64,000 nucleotides of DNA. It comes from Candidatus Zixiibacteriota bacterium. Its GTDB lineage: Bacteria > Zixibacteria > MSB-5A5 > JAABVY01. Under the pieces are notes generated by a model. The model had not been told where the DNA came from. It was given only the letters and a program-made list of their open reading frames with translations, and made no database searches. Both the position numbers and the translations under genes were made by a program. The first letter of the stretch is position 1, and each line of letters starts with the position of its first letter. Of the stretch, positions 45,454 to 53,548 are shown one piece after another. The DNA lies in assembly GCA_011056555.1 (NCBI GenBank), contig DSEQ01000042.1:62001-126000 (forward strand), written 5' to 3'.

Positions 45454-46620
45454 TTATTTCTTCTTCCTGCCGGCGCTCTTTTTGGAAGCGCCTTTTTTCG
45501 TTTTCCTGGCCGTAGAGGTCTCCGGGGCCGTTTTGGAGCCTTTCTTGATCGCATACTTCTTGATGAATTCCTCGGTCATGCGATGGGCCTCGGAATCGGT
45601 AAACTGCACCGGCGGAGATTTCTTGAAATATGATGATGGTTCGATCAGCGCTCCCGAAAGCCCATTATCGAGGGCCAGTTTACAGCAGCGCACAGCATCG
45701 ATCACCACACCGGCGGAGTTGGGCGAATCCCAGACCTCCAGCTTCATTTCGATATTGAGAGGAACATCGCCAAAAGTCGTACCCTCCAGACGGATATAGG
45801 CCCATTTGCGGTCGGTTAACCAGGCCACATAATCGGATGGTCCGATATGGCAATTATCCGCGCCCATATCATAAGGAAGCTGTGAGGTCACAGCCGAGGT
45901 CTTGGAAATCTTTTTGGATTCCAGCCGCGAACGTTCGAGCATATTCAGAAAATCAGTGTTTCCTCCAACATTCAACTGGCTGGTGCGATCCAGCTTGACT
46001 CCGCGATCCATGAATAGACGGGTCAGTATCCGATGGGTTATGGTTGCTCCCACCTGGGACTTGATATCATCCCCGATAACCGGAAGACCTCTTTTTTCGA
46101 AGCGATCCTGCCAGTAGGGCTCCCTGGCTATGAATACCGGTATGCAGTTCACAAATCCGCATCCGGCTTCGAGCACCTGCTCGACATACCATTTGGTAGC
46201 CATCTCCGAGCCCACCGGAAGATAATTGACCACAACATCGGTCCTGGTTTCTTTTAATAGCTTGATGATGTCCACTGTATCGCCGGGAGCTTTTTCAATG
46301 ATCTCGGACAGATATTTCCCCAGGCCGTCATGCGTCATACCGCGTTTAACCTTGATGCCTGTCTTAGGAACATCTGCGAACTTATAGGTATTATTCGGTT
46401 TGGTATAGATAGCCTCGGCAAGGTCTTTGCCGACCTTGTTCTTGTCGATATCGATGGCGGCGGAAAATTCGATATCGGAAATATGATAGCCGCCAAGATT
46501 GACATGCATCAGCCCGGGAATCTGATCGGTATCCTTCGCATTCCTGTAATAATGCACTCCCTGGACAAAAGATGATGCGCAATTGCCGACACCGACAATT
46601 GCCACTCTGACTTTTGGCAT
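45454..46620 (-). CDS. ino1: myo-Inositol-1-phosphate synthase
   Basis: 388 residues. It begins [22 protein letters not shown] (Rossmann NAD site), and continues with [39 protein letters not shown] and [12 protein letters not shown], all hallmarks of the short prokaryotic MIPS form. It converts glucose-6-phosphate to 1L-myo-inositol-1-phosphate using bound NAD. The last 27 residues ([19 protein letters not shown]) are Lys/Ala/Ser-rich, like a histone H1 tail, and are not part of the fold. Next to it are a PfkB kinase and a CDP-alcohol phosphatidyltransferase, so the product is probably used for inositol phospholipid. Confidence 0.93.
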   Translation of the reverse strand: MPKVRVAIVGVGNCASSFVQGVHYYRNAKDTDQIPGLMHVNLGGYHISDIEFSAAIDIDKNKVGKDLAEAIYTKPNNTYKFADVPKTGIKVKRGMTHDGLGKYLSEIIEKAPGDTVDIIKLLKETRTDVVVNYLPVGSEMATKWYVEQVLEAGCGFVNCIPVFIAREPYWQDRFEKRGLPVIGDDIKSQVGATITHRILTRLFMDRGVKLDRTSQLNVGGNTDFLNMLERSRLESKKISKTSAVTSQLPYDMGADNCHIGPSDYVAWLTDRKWAYIRLEGTTFGDVPLNIEMKLEVWDSPNSAGVVIDAVRCCKLALDNGLSGALIEPSSYFKKSPPVQFTDSEAHRMTEEFIKKYAIKKGSKTAPETSTARKTKKGASKKSAGRKKK

Positions 46621-46637
46621 ATTATCTCCTTTTTAAT

Positions 46638-47546
46638 TTATGCTACAATAGAATTTGCTATTTTCTGCATCCTCTCCAGCGCGACCGCCTTGGTCAGCGG
46701 GAAGTCCGGGCCGGTATGTTCTATCATCACGCTTGCCACCGCAGTACCCAGGATTCCGCAATCGGGCAGGGCGTAACCGCGAATCAGGCCGTACATAAAG
46801 CCGGCCGCATAGGTATCTCCCGCTCCCGTTGCGTCAATCTCCCGCGTCTCAAATGCCGGTATGTGGAAGAACTCCTCACCGTCATAAACTACAGACCCCT
46901 TCTCGGCGATTGTTATTATTACCGTTTCCGGGCCCCATGATCTCAGCATTTTGGCCGGTGTCTCATAGTCCTCGCGCGGATCATACCCGGTCAGGATCTT
47001 GCACTCCAGTTCATTGGGTTTAACAATCTCGCACATGGAAATAATTTTCTCGGTATCCTCCATCTTGCGATGCTCGATCCTGCCGTCCTCCGAATACCTC
47101 AGGATACCCTGCGGGTCAAGAAATATGCGGGCCGAGGTGTGTTCCTTGATATGCTGGATATATTCGAGGTCAACCTCGCCCAGTATAGGCGCAATCACGA
47201 TCCAGTCGGCCTCGGCGAGCTTCTCGGGAAACATCTTGATCCTGCCGGCCTCACCCAGCAGATTCAGGTTCCTCTCCCCTTTGTCTCCATAATATTCAAG
47301 AGAAAATCCCCCGCTCTCCTCAACGCTGTAAATTATATAATCGATGCCATTCTTTTTCATCTCGGATTCAAAGGCTGAACGAAAATCCGGGCCCACGTTT
47401 CCAACCAGGGTCGTGCGCACATCCATCCTGGCCATAGCCAGACAGAAATTGGTGGAGCAGCCGGACAGCACCCGGCCGTCAGTCTGCACATGCGGAGTCT
47501 TTATTATGTCGAATACAGGATTACCGATAGAGAAGATGTTAGCCAT
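46638..47546 (-). CDS. PfkB-family carbohydrate kinase (possible inositol kinase)
   Basis: 302 residues in the ribokinase fold. It has the N-terminal Gly-Cys substrate lid region (GGCSTNFCLAMARMD-like, here SGCSTNFCLAMARM), VKPNELE, and the anion-hole/catalytic motif ATGAGDTYAAGFMYG. The substrate cannot be read directly. It sits between ino1 and the phosphatidyltransferase gene (8-base overlap with the latter). Archaeal myo-inositol 3-kinase belongs to the same family, so an inositol salvage role is plausible, but ribose, fructose or adenosine kinases are alternatives. Confidence 0.85.
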   Translation of the reverse strand: MANIFSIGNPVFDIIKTPHVQTDGRVLSGCSTNFCLAMARMDVRTTLVGNVGPDFRSAFESEMKKNGIDYIIYSVEESGGFSLEYYGDKGERNLNLLGEAGRIKMFPEKLAEADWIVIAPILGEVDLEYIQHIKEHTSARIFLDPQGILRYSEDGRIEHRKMEDTEKIISMCEIVKPNELECKILTGYDPREDYETPAKMLRSWGPETVIITIAEKGSVVYDGEEFFHIPAFETREIDATGAGDTYAAGFMYGLIRGYALPDCGILGTAVASVMIEHTGPDFPLTKAVALERMQKIANSIVA

Positions 47547-48156
47547 TTTGTGCCCTCCTGTCCAATTCCTTCTTGGCGTAAAAAAGTCTTTGTATTGCAG
47601 TTATATGTGAAACGACTCCGACGAAAATCAGAGCTATCTCGAGCAGGTTCAGTCCGGCCGGGTCGAACTCCGGGAAAAACCATACCAGCGCCAGGCCGAT
47701 CATGATAACGATGAATTTCTCCAGCCTTCCTACCCAGCCCACCTCGGCTGAGGGAATCTTGCCGATCGACTCGGCTGCCTTGCGCGAGTAGGAGGCCATA
47801 ATCATTCCAAAGATAGCGAAGATCGGCCAGACCGGATGGACCTTTCCTGAAAGCAATATCCCGGAAAGGATAAAGAATTCCGCGTAACGGTCCAGCACAT
47901 GGTCGAGGATTCCGCCAAAGGTCGTTCCCATATTGCCTGCACGCGCGGTGGCGCCGTCGAGCATATCAGTAATCGAGGTCAGAATTATGAATACGATGCC
48001 CCAGATAAACCAGCCTTTCCAGAGCACAATAGCGGCGACAACCGACATTATCAGGCTGGTGAATGTTATCAGGTTGGGGGTCAGGCCGATCCTGACACAG
48101 AACCTTCCGGCCACCTGGGAATGCAGTTCATAAGCCTGCCGTCTCTTCTTATCCAT
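47539..48156 (-). CDS. CDP-alcohol phosphatidyltransferase, probable phosphatidylinositol-phosphate synthase
   Basis: 205 residues with about six membrane helices. The family motif DG-x2-AR-x8-G-x3-D-x3-D is intact in DMLDGATARAGNMGTTFGG and the following ILDHVLDRYAEF. It couples CDP-diacylglycerol to an alcohol. The linkage with ino1 and a PfkB kinase favours inositol-1-phosphate as the alcohol, as in mycobacterial PgsA1, giving phosphatidylinositol phosphate. Phosphatidylglycerophosphate synthase remains possible. It is the first gene of a three-gene operon ending at the terminator near 45410. Confidence 0.85.
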   Translation of the reverse strand: MDKKRRQAYELHSQVAGRFCVRIGLTPNLITFTSLIMSVVAAIVLWKGWFIWGIVFIILTSITDMLDGATARAGNMGTTFGGILDHVLDRYAEFFILSGILLSGKVHPVWPIFAIFGMIMASYSRKAAESIGKIPSAEVGWVGRLEKFIVIMIGLALVWFFPEFDPAGLNLLEIALIFVGVVSHITAIQRLFYAKKELDRRAQNG

Positions 48157-48281
48157 GAATTTTCCTTTATCTCATTTCAAAGAGGCTAATATAAATTACT
48201 GGAATTTTTTTGCAAGTATATTTATATTATAAAACGGTACGGAACTTATATAGTATCCCTGTTAGCTAAGGCTATAACTCT
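48157..48281. other. Short intergenic region before the transposase remnant
   Basis: AT-rich non-coding sequence. It may contain the left end of the broken insertion sequence, but no terminal inverted repeat could be matched to a right end, which appears to be lost. Confidence 0.35.
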
Positions 48282-48650
48282 ATGAGCCCGATAAAATATT
48301 TCACCCAAATCCGCCTGCAGAGCGATTCGCGTTCGCTGCGCCACTTCATGGTCCAGTATGCGGAAAGATACGGCATCAAGCCGGCTGCGCGGATGTTCAA
48401 TACTACGCCGAAAACCGTGAAGAAATGGCTCCGGCGGAAGGACAACGGTTCGGATGACTGGTTGGTGGACCAACGTTCATTATCGAAACCGCGAAAATCC
48501 CGTATTCCGGAGAAGGAAAAACAAAGGGTGATCGAATTGAAAAAGCGACATCGATCCTGGGGAGCAATGAGGATCAAAAGGGAATATGGCCTGGCGATAT
48601 CAGACAAAGCCATGCGAAAAATATGGAGAAAGGAAGGTTTAACAAAATGA
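48282..48650 (+). pseudogene. Truncated IS481-like transposase (helix-turn-helix part only)
   Basis: 122 residues. The pattern YGIKPAARMFNTTPKTVKKWLRR is the N-terminal helix-turn-helix of IS481-type transposases, followed by the second HTH region HRSWGAMRIKREYGL and KAMRKIWRKEG. A complete enzyme would continue for about 200 residues with the DDE (rve) integrase core, which is absent: the frame ends in TGA at 48650. The stop overlaps the ATG of the following lipoprotein gene (ATGA). It could be a remnant left by deletion, or a domesticated DNA-binding protein. Confidence 0.75.
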
Positions 48651-48967
48651 AACTAAAAGCCACTGTTCTCATAATATTCGCCTTAATCGTAGTTCTTTCC
48701 TGCACCGGGAAAAATCAGGAAGATGGCGAAGTACATACTGTAATTCTCGAAGGCCGGGACGGCAGGACTGTTTTCGATATCTTGATTGACAAGCATCTGG
48801 TTGACTACATTGAAGCCGATAAGGGAATTTTCATCGAGTCAATCGATGGTATAGAGAATGCAGGAGGGCATTACTGGACATATTCTATCAATGGTAAACC
48901 GGGCCGGGTCGCCTGTGATAAGGCTTTTGTTTCGGATGGCGACACTATCAGGTGGGAGTACAAATAA
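48647..48967 (+). CDS. Small lipoprotein with DUF4430-like domain
   Basis: 106 residues from ATG 48647. The signal sequence MKLKATVLIIFALIVVLSC has a lipobox (VLSC), so Cys19 should be lipid-modified by Lgt, which is encoded just downstream on the other strand. The mature part has TVFDILIDKHLVDYIE and the GGHYWTYSINGKPGRVACDK segment, followed by DGDTIRWEYK. This is typical of the DUF4430/transcobalamin-like C-terminal domain, often found on cell-surface proteins that bind cobalamin or related ligands. Its start is fused to the transposase remnant by an ATGA overlap, so its expression may depend on that gene. The stop lies directly against the lgt stop. Confidence 0.83.
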   Translation: MKLKATVLIIFALIVVLSCTGKNQEDGEVHTVILEGRDGRTVFDILIDKHLVDYIEADKGIFIESIDGIENAGGHYWTYSINGKPGRVACDKAFVSDGDTIRWEYK

Positions 48968-49777
48968 TCAGCTTTGAGCCTGCTTCGAGCGGCCCTTGAG
49001 ATGAAAGAGCAAAAACCATCCCAGAAAAAACAGAATCACAGCCACCAGGTGATTGTAGGTCAGCTCCATGCCGAAAAGATCGGGTATCATGGCCTCCTCG
49101 TAATACCTGACAAATTCTATTACAAACCTGAAAAAGGCTTCCACAATCAGGAATACTGCAAACAGCATTCCGCTGAAATGATCTTTCCTGTCTAGATAAT
49201 GTAGCACCAGGAAGAGCGCCAAACCATAAAAGGACATGTATAACTGGGTGGGGTGAATGGCCTGATCTTGAAATATGGCATATGGTATTGAATTCTCCGG
49301 GAAATGCACACACCAGGGCAGGTCGCACTGTTTTCCAAAACAGCAGCCATTCAGGAAACATCCGATCCTTGTGAAAAAAGTGCCCAGGGCTATGGGCGGG
49401 GCAAAGATATCCATCGTATCCCAGAAAGGCCATTTCTTGATCCTGATATAAATAACTCCGGCCCCGATCGCAAAGATCAAGCCGCCGTAGAGATTTAATC
49501 CGGCGATACCGATAGTTCCACCGCCTCCGAAGGGATTTATAATATCCAGCAGATTGCCCGAGAATTCTGACCAATGATAGAAGACATAGAACAGGCGCGC
49601 CCCGATTATTCCCGCAAATATTACCAGGAAAGAGAGGTTGGTTACGAAGTCCGGGCTGATTTTTTTTTGCCTGGCTTTATAGCGGACATAAAACAGCCCG
49701 ACTATAAAAGATATAAACAGCATCACCCCGTAGGCACGTACTACGATGGGTCCGATTTTGAAAAGTTCCGGATGCAT
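48968..49777 (-). CDS. lgt: Prolipoprotein diacylglyceryl transferase
   Basis: 269 residues and seven membrane segments. Signature motifs: GARLFYVFYHWSEF, FFTRIGCFLNGCCFG (the conserved Arg-Ile-Gly-Cys-Phe-x-Asn-Gly core) and AIHPTQLYMS (His-Pro-x-x-Leu-Tyr). It transfers diacylglycerol from phosphatidylglycerol to lipobox Cys. The protein should act on several lipoproteins encoded in this window (Pal, CpoB, the two small lipoproteins). It overlaps the upstream PAP2 gene by 37 bases. Confidence 0.95.
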   Translation of the reverse strand: MHPELFKIGPIVVRAYGVMLFISFIVGLFYVRYKARQKKISPDFVTNLSFLVIFAGIIGARLFYVFYHWSEFSGNLLDIINPFGGGGTIGIAGLNLYGGLIFAIGAGVIYIRIKKWPFWDTMDIFAPPIALGTFFTRIGCFLNGCCFGKQCDLPWCVHFPENSIPYAIFQDQAIHPTQLYMSFYGLALFLVLHYLDRKDHFSGMLFAVFLIVEAFFRFVIEFVRYYEEAMIPDLFGMELTYNHLVAVILFFLGWFLLFHLKGRSKQAQS

Positions 49778-50709
49778 TTTCTGTTTGCCACCACCGGTTT
49801 TTCCATGATTCCGGGCTGATAATAGGGAAGCTTGTGCCAGCCCAGTTTCTTATTACCAATTATCCAATCCGAGATTATTATACAAATTACCGCCATAACA
49901 AAGCCGACAATAGTGTCGGAAATAAAGTGGAAGCGCCCCCAGAACGTACCGATCACCAGAGCGAAGACAATCGGAGTGAAGACGTAGGCAACTTTGCGCG
50001 TGTAGCGCCATGAGTGCACCAGTATGACTATGGCAATGGCTGTGTGGGTCGAGGGCATCGAACCGCCCTCGGCCGCGCCGTTCTTTATTACATAATCTAC
50101 CAGGTGTACGAAAAGATACCCGTGTAACGGGCCCTCATAGACCTCCCGAAACAGGAAGCGCGGTCCCGCAATCGGGAAAAAATAGAACATATAGAAACAG
50201 ATTAAAAATGTAAACGCCGCAGTAGTAACGAACATATCCAGCTCAAAATGCAATCTCTTGCGCATCAGGATGATCGCGTAAGAAAGAATCAGGAAGAAAT
50301 ATGCAAAATAACCCAGCATAAAATATTCGTTCAGTATCGGGATATTGAATTTTTCCAGATAAATGGTCGGGTGCAGTCCGAAGATGTTGAATTCTAACTG
50401 AGCAAGCTGATTATCCAGCCACTCCGGGATGTACAAAAATACCAGCCCCCCGGTCTGCTGGTAGATAAACAGCAGCAGGACCAGAAAATACCAGCGGCGC
50501 ACTGTTTTCTGCAAAATCCCTTCCGGATTTACAGGCATACGGCTGATATGCAGAACGAAGACAGCAACAGAGGCATTAAAGATAAAATGCAATTCCCAGT
50601 TGGGGACATTCTGCCGAAAAATCAGCACCGATAATCCCACTACCACGTTGTAAAGCAGAACAAAGTAATCAACCGGCAGGAAGTTGAATCTGTTTGAATG
50701 TGTGCTAAT
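49741..50709 (-). CDS. PAP2/AUR1-like membrane phosphotransferase
   Basis: Reading from 50709 gives 322 residues. Multiple membrane helices precede the PAP2 motifs: KRLHF-like charged loop, GGSMPSTHTAIAIV (phosphatase motif 2, SxxxH) and GRFHFISDTIVGFVM (motif 3). The layout resembles inositolphosphotransferase/AUR1-type proteins, which move phospho-inositol between lipids. The start is uncertain: the first GTG, at 50646, has no Shine-Dalgarno. Upstream in frame the codons ATT AGC ACA encode a sensible N-terminus (STHSNRFNFLPVDYFVLLYN), and GGAGGGG at 50720-50714 sits at proper spacing before ATT at 50709-50707. An ATT start overlapping the rsmI stop is therefore proposed. The link to the inositol genes 2 kb away is inference. 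Confidence 0.8.
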   Translation of the reverse strand: MSTHSNRFNFLPVDYFVLLYNVVVGLSVLIFRQNVPNWELHFIFNASVAVFVLHISRMPVNPEGILQKTVRRWYFLVLLLFIYQQTGGLVFLYIPEWLDNQLAQLEFNIFGLHPTIYLEKFNIPILNEYFMLGYFAYFFLILSYAIILMRKRLHFELDMFVTTAAFTFLICFYMFYFFPIAGPRFLFREVYEGPLHGYLFVHLVDYVIKNGAAEGGSMPSTHTAIAIVILVHSWRYTRKVAYVFTPIVFALVIGTFWGRFHFISDTIVGFVMAVICIIISDWIIGNKKLGWHKLPYYQPGIMEKPVVANRKCIRNFSKSDPS

Positions 50710-51379
50710 TTTTCCCCTCCACTATCAAGACAAATTCCCCTCGGGGCTTTTCGGTTTCATATTTGGCAACCAGTTTTTCAAGATCAGAGCGCAATATTTC
50801 CTCATGCATTTTAGTCAGCTCCCGCGCGATCACTGCCCTGCGATTGCCCAGCTTTTCATACAGGCTTTTCAACGTACTCAGAAGCCTGTGGGGAGACTCG
50901 TATAAAACAATTGTGCGCTTCTCTTCTACAAGAATATCCATCCTTTTGTTGCGCTTCGATCCTTTGGGGGGCAAAAATCCTTCAAAAACAAAATTATGCA
51001 GCGGCAGCCCGGACACAGTCAGGGCATATATTAATGCCGAGGGCCCCGGAACGGCTTGAACTTCTATGCCCTCGTCGATGGCGCTTCGGACCAGGTGAAA
51101 TCCCGGATCCGAAATTCCCGGAGAACCGGCATCAGTTATCAGGGCCGCATCCTCGCCTCCCCTGAGCCGCTCGATAATCAGCGGGGCAGATTTGAATTTA
51201 TTGGGATCGTTATAGGTCATAAGCTTGCCTTTAATTCCATAATGATCCAGGAGCTTACCAGAGACCCTTTTATCTTCGCAGGCGATAAGGTCCACGGTTT
51301 TTAATGTTTCCACGGCTCGAAAAGTTATGTCCCCCAGATTACCGATCGGGGTCGCAACCAGGTATAATTTTCCGTACAT
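50705..51379 (-). CDS. rsmI: 16S rRNA 2'-O-ribose C1402 methyltransferase
   Basis: Start at 51379 (MYGKLYLVATPIGNLGDITFRAVETL, the canonical RsmI beginning). It has LIACEDKRVSGKLLDHYGI, and the SAM-binding LITDAGSPGISDPG and AVPGPSALIYAL. The tail is FVLIVEGKN. 224 residues. It methylates the ribose of C1402 in 16S rRNA. It lies upstream of the PAP2 gene and divergent from ssb. The stop TAG at 50705-50707 overlaps the proposed ATT start of the next gene. Confidence 0.95.
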   Translation of the reverse strand: MYGKLYLVATPIGNLGDITFRAVETLKTVDLIACEDKRVSGKLLDHYGIKGKLMTYNDPNKFKSAPLIIERLRGGEDAALITDAGSPGISDPGFHLVRSAIDEGIEVQAVPGPSALIYALTVSGLPLHNFVFEGFLPPKGSKRNKRMDILVEEKRTIVLYESPHRLLSTLKSLYEKLGNRRAVIARELTKMHEEILRSDLEKLVAKYETEKPRGEFVLIVEGKN

Positions 51380-51454
51380 CAGGCTGATATTATTTGTTTT
51401 TACCCCGCCTGTCAAATAAATATGACACCAACAGCAGATTTTAATAAAGACATG

Positions 51455-51484
51455 ATTGACATGATTTTTTCATACCTTTATATT
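51455..51484 (+). promoter_or_regulatory. Sigma70-type promoter for ssb
   Basis: TTGACA at 51455-51460 and a TATATT-like hexamer at about 51479-51484 lie 17-18 bases apart. ssb follows with AGGAG at 51501-51505 and ATG at 51511, so the leader is short. Confidence 0.6.
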
Positions 51485-51510
51485 GGCGCAAATCAAGAAA
51501 AGGAGAGAAT

Positions 51511-51936
51511 ATGGCTTCTGTAAACAAAGCGATCCTTATCGGCAACCTGGGAAGAGATCCCGAGATGCGCCACACTCCCTCGGGCAAGCCGGTGACAACG
51601 TTTTCGATCGCAACCACAGAGAAGTGGCGGGATCAAAACGGCGAGATGCAGGAATCCACGGAATGGCACAATATTGTCTTATGGGGCAGGCAGGCAGAAA
51701 TTGCCAAGGAATATTTGAGCAAAGGAAGGCCGGTCTATATCGAGGGACGGATTCAAACCCGCAGTTATGAGGATAAAAACGGCGTGAAGAAATACATTAC
51801 CGAAATTGTGGGAAGACATATGCAGTTCCTTGGCGCACGCGGTGAATCCACCGGTGATTACACCCCACCCCCGCCGCCCAAGGATGAGGAGGCGCCCTTT
51901 GATAATACGGTCGAGGATGACGATCTGCCGTTTTAG
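51511..51936 (+). CDS. ssb: Single-stranded DNA-binding protein
   Basis: 141 residues. The OB-fold (1-108) begins MASVNKAILIGNLGRDPEMRH and has STEWHNIVLWGRQAEIAKEYLSKGRPVYIEGRI. A short disordered Pro-rich linker leads to the acidic tip DDDLPF, the usual protein-interaction tail. It coats single-stranded DNA in replication and repair. It stands alone on the plus strand with its own promoter. No clear terminator follows; instead there is a cluster of inverted repeats. Confidence 0.96.
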   Translation: MASVNKAILIGNLGRDPEMRHTPSGKPVTTFSIATTEKWRDQNGEMQESTEWHNIVLWGRQAEIAKEYLSKGRPVYIEGRIQTRSYEDKNGVKKYITEIVGRHMQFLGARGESTGDYTPPPPPKDEEAPFDNTVEDDDLPF

Positions 51937-52221
51937 TGAAAACTCTTGGGACATTGGCAAAGGTCAAGCCTCGGAAAAGCCAAATGGTTTTGGAGGGGCT
52001 TGACAATCTTTAAAAACAAAAATTGTCAAATCTCAAAGACATTTGACATTCGGTTTAGACAAAACGTCCAATTTAGAAATTAACATAGCAGGATAATCAT
52101 TTTGACCCACATTACATGTGGGTATCGATGTCCCGATAAATCGGGACTCAGGATGACCGACTCAATAATGGGGTTTTTCAACAGGCCCGTCGGGTGGAAT
52201 ACACTGTTATAAGCATATAAA
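51937..52221. repeat. Non-coding block with several inverted repeats
   Basis: No gene. Four palindromic units follow one another: an imperfect long hairpin CAAGCCTC to GAGGGGCTTG (about 51965-52003); TTGACAAT (52000-52007) with ATTGTCAA (52022-52029); a perfect ACCCACAT/ATGTGGGT stem with a 3-base loop (52105-52123); and a perfect GTCCCGAT/ATCGGGAC stem with a 2-base loop (52130-52147). None carries a T-run fit for termination of ssb. The palindromes could be a REP-like or MITE-like element. Confidence 0.5.
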
Positions 52222-52248
52222 AAGGAGGATGACCGTGTCATTCTCCTT
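52222..52248 (-). terminator. Rho-independent terminator of the tol-pal operon
   Basis: AAGGAGGATGAC (52222-52233) pairs with GTCATTCTCCTT (52237-52248) through one G-T wobble around a 3-base loop. On the minus strand it runs into TTTTTATAT. It lies 22 bases after the stop of the last gene of the operon. Confidence 0.85.
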
Positions 52249-52269
52249 CCGTTATCATGACGATATATT

Positions 52270-52767
52270 TCAGGCTACATTCATGCCTTTACGATATTTC
52301 ATTTCTTTTTTGAAGCCGAAATCCTGGACCAGATTCAATGCCCAGACCGCAGAGAGCTCATCCATAACATTAACCTCAAAGACCAGGTCCTGAGCCACCA
52401 TGAAATAGTAGCTGACATTCTCTTCGGTGAAGCGCATGCGGCAGAATCCGCCCTGTTCATTCGTAAAAAAGCCGATCGGTTCGATTTCCTTGCGATGCTC
52501 CAGAATACGAATCTTGCGCAATTCGCTTTTGTCCGGGGGCACAAGATCAGGCACTACAGTCCATTCATTGCGGGGAGCGAAGATCTCCATCCCGAGCACA
52601 TTGCCGCGGCGGTCGAGATCGATGGAATACCTGTCACCCTGGATATATGAATAGAATTTACCGCTGGTGCGTATAACGACATTCAGCGTCTCTTCCATTG
52701 TGTCATAAAACGCTCTGGCTTCCGGAACTCTTTTGGTTTCGCTGATCGCCAGATGGATATGACACAT
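52270..52767 (-). CDS. Unknown protein at the end of the tol-pal operon
   Basis: 165 residues without signal peptide or membrane segment, so probably cytoplasmic. It contains YSIDLDRRGNVLGMEIF, a pattern seen in DUF2283-like small domains, and a FCRMRFTEENVSYYFM segment. Beyond this no family was recognised. It starts 3 bases after the cpoB stop and is followed by a strong terminator, so it is co-transcribed with the Tol-Pal genes. A role in envelope function is guessed from context only. Confidence 0.7.
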   Translation of the reverse strand: MCHIHLAISETKRVPEARAFYDTMEETLNVVIRTSGKFYSYIQGDRYSIDLDRRGNVLGMEIFAPRNEWTVVPDLVPPDKSELRKIRILEHRKEIEPIGFFTNEQGGFCRMRFTEENVSYYFMVAQDLVFEVNVMDELSAVWALNLVQDFGFKKEMKYRKGMNVA

Positions 52768-52770
52768 AAC

Positions 52771-53541
52771 TTACTCCACAGCCTCCCCGAGGCCTTCCAG
52801 CTGTACCCGGGAGCGGTTGGCCTCCGCGGTCTGAGGATAATCTCTCACCACCTCACGATAAATAGTGATCGCCTCAGCCTGCTCACCCATCTCCTCCAGA
52901 CTGCGCGCCAGCTTGAACTTGGCGCTGGCCATTCGGTCGCTCTGGGGATAATTATCGACCAGCTTCTGGAATTCCACCCGAGCCTTCTCATAATTGGGCG
53001 GATCCATATTATAGTAGCTTTCCCCCAGCCAGTACTGGGCATCATCGGTCAATTCCGTATTGGGAAAACTCTTCAGATATTCCTCGAAGCCCAGGATGGC
53101 GATTTCATTATTTCCGGCCACGAGGCTCTTGTAAGCGGCATTGTAAACCACCCTGGGATCAACTGTCGTCGAAGCTTCCGCAGTCGTATCCGATGCAGCC
53201 GATGTATCCTGCTGCGGCGTTGTCTGTGTTATCAGAGCGGGACGGTCGGCCAGCCTGTCTATCCGGTCGTTCAGATCGACCAGCTTGTAATCCAGTTGTT
53301 CCAGGCGCTGTTCAAAGGTCGCAATGGATGACCTGAGCTGGGCCAGGAATTGACGCTGGGATTCCTCCTGAACCTTGATCAGGCTGTCGAGCTCGTTAAC
53401 CTTCTGTTCGATATTTGCATTCGATTTTTCCAGATAATCCAGCTGGGCTTCCATCTTATTCATTTGACGGCGCGAGGCGCATCCGCTCAAAAGAAATAAT
53501 CCGGCAGCCAGGACTATCAGGGCCAGATAAAATTTACGCAT
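52771..53541 (-). CDS. cpoB: Tol-Pal system coordinator CpoB (YbgF)
   Basis: 256 residues from 53541 (MRKFYLALIVLAAGLFLLSGC), a lipobox signal (LLSGC). A coiled-coil trimerisation region (about 25-100) is followed by a spacer and three TPR units (AYKSLVAGNNEIAILGFEEYL, DDAQYWLGESYYNMDPP, SAKFKLARSLEEMGEQAEAI). This matches CpoB/YbgF. The E. coli protein is periplasmic and soluble; here a lipoprotein form is predicted. It follows pal by 7 bases. It couples outer-membrane constriction with peptidoglycan synthesis in the known system. Confidence 0.88.
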   Translation of the reverse strand: MRKFYLALIVLAAGLFLLSGCASRRQMNKMEAQLDYLEKSNANIEQKVNELDSLIKVQEESQRQFLAQLRSSIATFEQRLEQLDYKLVDLNDRIDRLADRPALITQTTPQQDTSAASDTTAEASTTVDPRVVYNAAYKSLVAGNNEIAILGFEEYLKSFPNTELTDDAQYWLGESYYNMDPPNYEKARVEFQKLVDNYPQSDRMASAKFKLARSLEEMGEQAEAITIYREVVRDYPQTAEANRSRVQLEGLGEAVE

Positions 53542-53548
53542 GATTACC

